A DNA stretch of 28,483 nucleotides. Source: UBA1268 sp965662195 (GTDB lineage Bacteria > Planctomycetota > Planctomycetia > Pirellulales > UBA1268). The DNA lies in the NCBI GenBank assembly GCA_965662195.1, contig CBFIHA010000048.1:1-28483 (forward strand), written 5' to 3'. Both the position numbers and the translations under genes were made by a program. Positions within the stretch are counted from its first letter, which is position 1. The number at the start of each line of letters is the position of its first letter. A model generated the notes under the pieces. That model saw only the letters and a program-made list of their open reading frames with translations. It was not told where the DNA came from and did not search any database. This document shows, piece after piece, positions 24,814 to 28,483 of the stretch.

Positions 24814-24837
24814 CACGAAGGCACGAAGGACACGAAG
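24814..24837. repeat. Triple CACGAAG motif
   Basis: CACGAAG occurs three times within 24 bases (24814, 24822 and 24831) just after the small peptide gene. From memory this resembles short intergenic repeats seen in planctomycetes and other environmental genomes; I could not verify that here. The surrounding gap 24838-25047 also holds an imperfect hairpin (GGGGG-AGAGG / CCTCT-CCCCC near 24899-24935). Confidence 0.4.
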
Positions 24838-24985
24838 CAGCCGGCGAACTGTTTGAGTTGAGGGCCTGAGCAAGCCGGTGGTTTCTTGGCGACGGCCGGG
24901 GGGTAGAGGGGCATGCTGTCAGTGTGCCTCTCCCCCTGGTGGTTCCATTTGGAATTGCATGGCTGAGGCGAGTTGCCCCCTAAAG

Positions 24986-25006
24986 GCCAATCGAGCGGTG
25001 TCGGAA
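24986..25006. repeat. Second copy of a 21-base intergenic repeat
   Basis: GCCAATCGAGCGG-T-GT-C-GGAA matches 21353-21373 at 19 of 21 bases (by eye). The first copy lies inside the inverted-repeat element after mnmG, the second in the gap before the AAA_14 gene. The match ends on both sides, so only part of the element, or a shared core, is present here. Confidence 0.5.
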
Positions 25007-25047
25007 GCCGAACGCCCATCGCCATGGAAGGCTTGTTCCAAGGGACA

Positions 25048-26205
25048 TTAACCGGCCCGGATCTCGTTCTTCCACAAGCTCGAGAGAAATTCCTGCCAAG
25101 GGAGAATCTCGATGCCGTTTTCAGCCCGACGACTGCGGGGAACGCGACAGACAAGAATGCACCGGCTTTTCGGGTGTTCCTCTCGCCAGGCCCGCAGGCC
25201 CTTCAGATGGTCGGTCGTGGGGCGGTCGCTTGACTTCACTTCCACCGCCACCTCAGCATTCCCGAGGATGAAATCCACCTCAATTCCCGAGGCTGTCCGC
25301 CAGTAGCTCACGGGCAGCCCTATTCCTCGGGGCGAGTAGGTGGCGTGGGCACGCAGCTCCATGAAAATGAAGTGCTCGAAGGCCGCGCCGTAATCGGTCG
25401 AGCCAGGCACAAGCGTGCCGCGGTGGGTGAGCTCGTTCACGATTCCGACGTCGAAGAACCAAAATCGCGGTGCCTGGATGACGCGACGCTTCGTGCGTTT
25501 CGTCCAAGCCGGCGCCCACGTTGCCACCAGCGTGTCGACAAGTATGTCGAAGTAGCCGCGAACGGTGTTGGCCGCGACACCGATCTCACGGGCAATCGTG
25601 GCCGAATTGACGATCTGACCATTGGAAAAGGCGGCCGCCTCGAGAAATCGCTGGAACGCCGGTAGGTTGCGGGTAAGCGCCTCTGCAAGCACTTCCTCAC
25701 GCAGGTAATCACCAACATACGCGGTCAGCCGCGAGGCGGCACGGTCGGAAAGGTAGTGAGAGGGGAGCAGGCCTCGGTTGAGGGCCCGCTCAAGGGAAAC
25801 GTCAGACAGTTCGGCAGAGGTGAGCGGAAGCAGGTCGTGGCGGACAGCCCTGCCGCCGAGGAGATTCCCTCCGCCGCGGAGCAGTTTTCGGGGGCTCGAT
25901 CCGGTAAGGATGAACCGCAACTCGTGCCGGCTCATCAGCGAGTGGACCTCGTCGAGGAGGGCCGGCAGCTTTTGGATTTCATCCACGATCACCGGCTGCT
26001 GCCGGTCGGACGCCGCTGCACACTCCTCAAAGAAGACGCCAGGATCGGCAGACAGCCGCCGAAATTCCCGAGACGAAAGCAGGTCGTAGGTCAATGCGTC
26101 GGGAAAGAGGGTCCGGAGGAGCGTGCTTTTTCCAGTCTGCCGCGGGCCCCACAGGAAACAGGACTCTCCTGCAAGGCAATCGGAAGTAATGATGCGGCTG
26201 ATCAT
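25048..26205 (-). CDS. AAA_14 / DUF4143 ATPase
   Basis: This 385-residue protein has an N-terminal AAA_14-type ATPase domain and a C-terminal DUF4143 domain. Walker A is GPRQTGKST (20-28), Walker B PVIVDEIQKLP (71-81), and the sensor region LRFILTGSSPRKL. A helical linker (SNGQIVNSATIAREIGVAAN, a winged-helix-like segment) follows, then the DUF4143 part with FFDVGIVNEL, EHFIFMEL and the nuclease-like EVDFIL...AEVAVEVKSSD. These solitary ATPases are common and mobile in genomes; their cellular role is poorly defined. The frame has a TTG at 26217, but the ATG at 26205 starts the usual N-terminus. No partner gene is adjacent. Confidence 0.88.
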   Translation of the reverse strand: MISRIITSDCLAGESCFLWGPRQTGKSTLLRTLFPDALTYDLLSSREFRRLSADPGVFFEECAAASDRQQPVIVDEIQKLPALLDEVHSLMSRHELRFILTGSSPRKLLRGGGNLLGGRAVRHDLLPLTSAELSDVSLERALNRGLLPSHYLSDRAASRLTAYVGDYLREEVLAEALTRNLPAFQRFLEAAAFSNGQIVNSATIAREIGVAANTVRGYFDILVDTLVATWAPAWTKRTKRRVIQAPRFWFFDVGIVNELTHRGTLVPGSTDYGAAFEHFIFMELRAHATYSPRGIGLPVSYWRTASGIEVDFILGNAEVAVEVKSSDRPTTDHLKGLRAWREEHPKSRCILVCRVPRSRRAENGIEILPWQEFLSSLWKNEIRAG

Positions 26206-26348
26206 GATAAAACGCAACTTTACTGCGCTTAGTCAGATGCATCAAGCATTGCCGGGCGTGAGCACCTCGCGGTACCAATCGTCCCGGAGACGTCCGCGGT
26301 AGAAACGGCACGCCCTGCCTTTTCTTCCCGGTAACGGCAACTTTTTGT

Positions 26349-26391
26349 GCCCCATCAGCTCAGCCGACGCGAACAAGCTGAGTTGTGGGGC
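26349..26391 (-). terminator. Hairpin after the giant surface protein gene
   Basis: GCCCCA pairs with TGGGGC and CTCAGC with GCTGAG, separated by a small internal loop, around a 12-base loop. It lies 15 bases after the stop of the minus-strand surface protein gene. The bases after it on that strand are ACAAAAAG rather than T-rich, so it is not a textbook intrinsic terminator. The rest of the 26206-26405 gap shows nothing I can name. Confidence 0.35.
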
Positions 26392-26405
26392 CCACCGACA
26401 GCCGC

Positions 26406-28483
26406 TCACCCCGGCACCCGCAGGATGATCGGGGCGATCCGCAGCGGGGGCTCGAGGAAAGTGGAGTTGGGGAGGATCCCGGAAGAATCTGAGATCCTGT
26501 CAAAGTCGAGTACGCCAGCGGTGCCTCCGGTGCCGGCGGCTCCCTGCACGCCGTAGACGTTGTCGATGATGCCGTCCTCATCGAGGTCGAGGGCAGCGGC
26601 AAAGACCCGGGCCTGGGGCTTGGCAAACTCGCCGAAGGCGGTGATCTTGGCCAGCTTTGCGCCGGTGGCCCCGCTGAAGACATCGACCGTCGACTGCCCG
26701 CCAACCCCCATGCCGACGAAGATGTCGAGCACACCATCGCCGTCGTATTCACCAACTGACACCGTGCCGCCGCCACGGAAGTCCTGTGCGAAGGCGAACA
26801 GGGTGCGGACGACCGTCGGCTTGCCGGTGACATCGACAATCTTCACCCGTGCCCGCTTGCCGGCGTTGGGCAGGCTGATGATCTCAGCCTTGCCGTCGAG
26901 GGCGTCAGACACCTTAACGCCATTGACGTAGGTGCCGATGTCGGCCCCAGCCACCATCGTGCCAGCGTTGTAGGGATACTTGTAGGCGTAGAAGCCCGCA
27001 TACTTGTCGTCGATCACCGGGTCGGGCAGCGACGGGTCCACCCGGAAGATCTTGACGCGGCCCTGCCCGACCGACTTGCCGGCGATCAGGTCATTGAAGC
27101 CGTCGCCATCGACATCGGCCACCGCCACTTCAACGCCGCCGGAGTAGCCGTTGACGAAGGGAATCGTCCGATATTCCGTCAGCTCGACGCCAGCCGGCGT
27201 GAAGACCCTGATTTCACCCAAACGGTTGCGGCCATTGGCCACCACCACCTCGGCGATACCGTCACCCGTGAGGTCACCCGAGGCGACCCGCACACTGCCG
27301 GTGAAGGTCGGCTCGAAGGCGAGGAACTCCGAGATCAGGTCTCCCGTCTCAGGGTCGAGAATTCGCACCAGCGGCAACGTGTTGCAGCCGTCGTCGCTGC
27401 CGATGATCAGGCCGCCAACATCCTGCGTGGGATTGATCGGGCCGTCATAAGCACTGATCCAGCGGGCGGTGACCACCTGCTCACCGAGCGAGGCAGTCGC
27501 ATCGTTGATGACGTCCTCCTCCTGGTCCTCAACCGTGAGTGCCGAGATTTCAAAGGTGGCCGTCCCCAGCACGGCAAGATCGACGTTCTTGTCGATCGGC
27601 AGCGTGCTGTCGGTGGCTGAGTTCGGGCTGCCGTCGGCTGGCCCTGAACCCGGGCTGTAGGTGACCGTCCAGCTCCAGCTGACCACGTTGCTTGGGAGCG
27701 CATCGAAGACATTGACGGTGCTGGCAACGCTCGGGCCGTTATTCGTGACGACGACGGTGAAGTTGACGAAGCCACCCGCCTTGTACGTGAGATCACCCGT
27801 TTTCTCGATTGAAAGACTCGCTTCTCCAATGATTTGGTCCGTCACCGTATCGGTGGCCGTGTCCTCGGGGCTGGTCACCGTGGCAGTGTTCACAAGGCTG
27901 CCGGTGGCTGACGATGCCAGCAGACCGGTCACCGTGTAAACCGCGGTGCCGCCGCTGGCCAGGTCGATCAGTTCGTCAATGTCGCCTGTGCCTGTGGTGT
28001 TGCCCGAGCCGTCGGTGAAGACCGCCGTCCAGCTGACACCGGAGAGCACACCGGCAAACGGATCGGTCACCGCCGCAGCGAAGACGTCACTGTCGCCGAT
28101 GTTCGCGACAGTGATCTGGTAGGTCACCTGCTGACCGGCGACAACCGGGCTGGTTGTCAGCTTGTCGAGCGTCAGGTCAACGTCCCGAGTGATCGCGTCG
28201 GTCACCGTATCGGTGGCCGTGTCCTCGGGGCTGGTCACCGTGGCGGTGTTGACCAGGCTGCCGGTGGCTGACGCGGCCAGCAGACCGGTCACCGTGTAAA
28301 CCGCACTGCCGCCACTGGCGAGGTCGATCAGTTCGTCAATGTCGCCTGTGCCTGTGGTGTTGCCCGACCCGTCAGTGAAGACTGCCGTCCAGCTGACGCC
28401 AGAGAGCACACCCGCAAACGGATCAGTCACCGCCGCAGCGAAGACGTCGCTGTCGCCGATATTTGCGACCGTGATCTGGTAGG
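26406..28483 (-). CDS. C-terminal part of a giant DUF11/FG-GAP surface protein (5' end outside window)
   Basis: The frame is open to the window edge, so the N-terminus is missing; at least 691 residues are visible. It starts with DUF11-like repeats of 120 residues (LTLDKLTTSPVVAGQQVTYQ, then VANIGDSDVFAAAVTDPFAG, and SATGSLVNTATVTSPEDTAT), then a divergent DUF11-like unit (LSIEKTGDLTYKAGGFVNFT), then about five FG-GAP/VCBS-like blades with calcium-type loops (DLTGDGIAEVVV, DVDGDGFNDLIAG, EYDGDGVLDIFVG, DLDEDGIIDNVYG). The chain ends IILRVPG. It should be an exported or cell-surface protein of the adhesin type; export signals lie outside the window. The repeats make it prone to length change. 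Confidence 0.85.
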   Translation of the reverse strand, partial: YQITVANIGDSDVFAAAVTDPFAGVLSGVSWTAVFTDGSGNTTGTGDIDELIDLASGGSAVYTVTGLLAASATGSLVNTATVTSPEDTATDTVTDAITRDVDLTLDKLTTSPVVAGQQVTYQITVANIGDSDVFAAAVTDPFAGVLSGVSWTAVFTDGSGNTTGTGDIDELIDLASGGTAVYTVTGLLASSATGSLVNTATVTSPEDTATDTVTDQIIGEASLSIEKTGDLTYKAGGFVNFTVVVTNNGPSVASTVNVFDALPSNVVSWSWTVTYSPGSGPADGSPNSATDSTLPIDKNVDLAVLGTATFEISALTVEDQEEDVINDATASLGEQVVTARWISAYDGPINPTQDVGGLIIGSDDGCNTLPLVRILDPETGDLISEFLAFEPTFTGSVRVASGDLTGDGIAEVVVANGRNRLGEIRVFTPAGVELTEYRTIPFVNGYSGGVEVAVADVDGDGFNDLIAGKSVGQGRVKIFRVDPSLPDPVIDDKYAGFYAYKYPYNAGTMVAGADIGTYVNGVKVSDALDGKAEIISLPNAGKRARVKIVDVTGKPTVVRTLFAFAQDFRGGGTVSVGEYDGDGVLDIFVGMGVGGQSTVDVFSGATGAKLAKITAFGEFAKPQARVFAAALDLDEDGIIDNVYGVQGAAGTGGTAGVLDFDRISDSSGILPNSTFLEPPLRIAPIILRVPG
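27841..28483 (-). repeat. Tandem 360-bp coding repeats
   Basis: Bases 27841-28123 and 28201-28483 align without gaps at an offset of exactly 360 and differ at about 20 of 283 positions by my count. The unit encodes one 120-residue DUF11-type domain, so the offset keeps the reading frame. The array continues beyond the window edge; the number of units is not visible. High similarity suggests recent duplication or gene conversion. Confidence 0.85.

Overview
The window looks like a chromosomal segment of a Planctomycetota bacterium, most likely Pirellulales-like. The evidence is the high GC content and several characteristic families: a BBP7-type outer-membrane barrel, a DUF3467 protein, an M50/HlyD–HlyD–GAF/HlyD gene set, a DUF11 plus FG-GAP giant surface protein, and a permease with two ABC-2 halves in one chain. 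I saw no rRNA, tRNA, CRISPR array or intact insertion sequence.

Layout. 1-1250: an intact DUF433/DUF5615 toxin-antitoxin pair beside the eroded remains of a second (PIN-type) pair. 1257-6609: three tightly coupled minus-strand genes encode a PqqD-like/site-2-protease/HlyD fusion, a free periplasmic adaptor, and a protein with a cytoplasmic GAF-like region, one membrane helix and a periplasmic adaptor. A DUF3467 gene lies upstream, set off by a strong hairpin. 7226-13505: an orphan membrane protein, a proline-rich secreted protein, a duplicated ABC-2 permease, a TPR lipoprotein, a thioredoxin-fold lipoprotein with a CxxS active site, and a sulfotransferase. 13688-18159: minus-strand fur, flgM, fliA and flhA; the last three form a small flagellar regulatory and export block. 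18316-23358: a small orphan protein, a TerC-family transporter, a GT4 glycosyltransferase and mnmG, with a small inverted-repeat element between the last two. 23436-28483: a structured leader before a BBP7 barrel gene, a 24-residue membrane peptide with a very good ribosome-binding site, an AAA_14/DUF4143 ATPase, and the 3' end of a giant surface protein with 360-bp tandem repeats that runs off the window.

How they work together. The strongest candidate for an undescribed system is 1257-6609. The shared architecture (intramembrane protease, peptide-binding-like wHTH domain, three adaptor modules, GAF-like domains) and the coupled starts suggest one envelope-spanning complex that senses, cleaves and/or exports a substrate that is not visible here. 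FlhA, FliA and FlgM fit normal flagellar logic: FlhA is the export gate, FliA the sigma-28 factor and FlgM its exported anti-sigma. Both fliA and flgM have a sigma-28-like -10 octamer upstream, but I cannot exclude chance. The remaining genes look like independent housekeeping or envelope functions. Start codons were moved from the longest ORF where a Shine-Dalgarno sequence, family length or signal peptide supported it.
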